A DNA stretch of 64,000 bases, from NCBI GenBank assembly GCA_025846845.1, contig JAOYTL010000024.1:8548-72547 (forward strand). Direction: 5' to 3'. This document shows positions 63,718 to 64,000 of the stretch, piece after piece. The stretch comes from Alloboseaceae bacterium BT-24-1 (lineage in GTDB: Bacteria; Pseudomonadota; Alphaproteobacteria; Rhizobiales; Beijerinckiaceae). The stretch's first letter is position 1; every line of letters starts with the position of its first letter. Under the pieces are notes generated by a model that worked only from the letters and a program-made list of their open reading frames with translations, had not been told where the DNA came from and did not search any database. A program made the translations under genes and the position numbers.

Positions 63718-63896
63718 GTCTTTCCGGGGCTTCGCGCAGCGAAGAGCCCGGAACCCATGAACACTCCTCTTTTCGTCATGGTCGGGCTTGTCCCGACCAT
63801 CCACGTCTTCCTTCAGGCAGCGTGGTGTCCAAGACGTGGATGCTCGCCACAAGGGCGAGCATGACGAACTGGAAGAGCGTCGTGGTCATGGGTTCC
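63718..63896. repeat. Intergenic palindromic repeat, family B, composite
   Basis: This starts GTCTTTCCGGGGC and carries the CCCGGAACCCATGAACAC core (63747-63764) also found at 9866-9883. It then has the hairpin TGGTCGGGCTTGTCCCGACCA (also at 49.7 kb), and GATGCTCGCC-ACAA-GGGCGAGCATG as a further hairpin. It looks like several small elements in a row. The final 104 bases of the window hold nothing I can assign. Confidence 0.75.
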
Positions 63897-64000
63897 TGTA
63901 TCTTTGCGTGACCGCTGTCAAAGTGGTTGGCGCGAGCACGGCTCGATGGGTTCCTGATTGTCTGGATCGCAGCTCGGCAAGGGCGTGTTCGCGTCGTTGA

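Overview
The window is a GC-rich, densely packed chromosomal segment from an alphaproteobacterium. The gene set (a liv operon with a DUF6867 gene, Usg and ExoD family proteins, a BcsS barrel, an Anbu/alpha-E/ATP-grasp cluster and a form II CoxL-type hydroxylase cluster) points to Hyphomicrobiales, with Bosea or a close relative as my best guess. This is inference from gene content; no rRNA or tRNA gene was seen.

Layout. 1-4.9 kb: a branched-chain amino-acid ABC transporter (livH end, livM, livG, livF, a DUF6867 gene, livK) closed by a clear terminator. 5-18 kb: single metabolic genes: three GSTs, an RBBP9-type hydrolase, a Phd/VapC toxin-antitoxin pair, a CobT-like VWA protein coupled to purB, rpe, two BASS-type transporters, two DadA-like FAD oxidases, a cupin and a GntR regulator with a perfect palindrome in its divergent promoter. 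18.8-22.8 kb: flavin reductase, a pcaB-type lyase, coxG and a soluble globin-coupled chemoreceptor. 23-34 kb: a molybdenum hydroxylase cluster (coxS, coxL, coxM, coxD, coxE, split xdhC and a molybdopterin-binding/NTP-transferase fusion). It is peppered with palindromic intergenic repeats, two NTF2-like genes and a LysE exporter.

34-40 kb: DUF2235 hydrolase, BcsS barrel, Usg, ExoD and a CHASE4-like/GGDEF/EAL protein. 39.8-46.9 kb: an Anbu proteasome-like gene, then on the same strand transglutaminase-like, alpha-E and circularly permuted ATP-grasp genes. Between Anbu and the rest sit two oppositely oriented, translationally coupled genes. One is an unrecognised 249-residue protein. The other is a 682-residue membrane protein that appears to fuse an ICMT/PEMT-like methyltransferase, a PAP2-type phosphatase/phosphotransferase and an Lgt-like diacylglyceryl transferase. 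This is my best candidate for an undescribed system.

47-64 kb: TetR with two tandem saccharopine-dehydrogenase-like genes, an orphan Bug-type binding protein with PhzF and AraC, radC and map, a siderophore uptake operon (TonB receptor, MFS importer, FhuF-like reductase), an FkbM methyltransferase, a CinA-N-like protein, a double-PAS chemoreceptor behind an AT-rich leader, a DUF1772 membrane protein and gpt.
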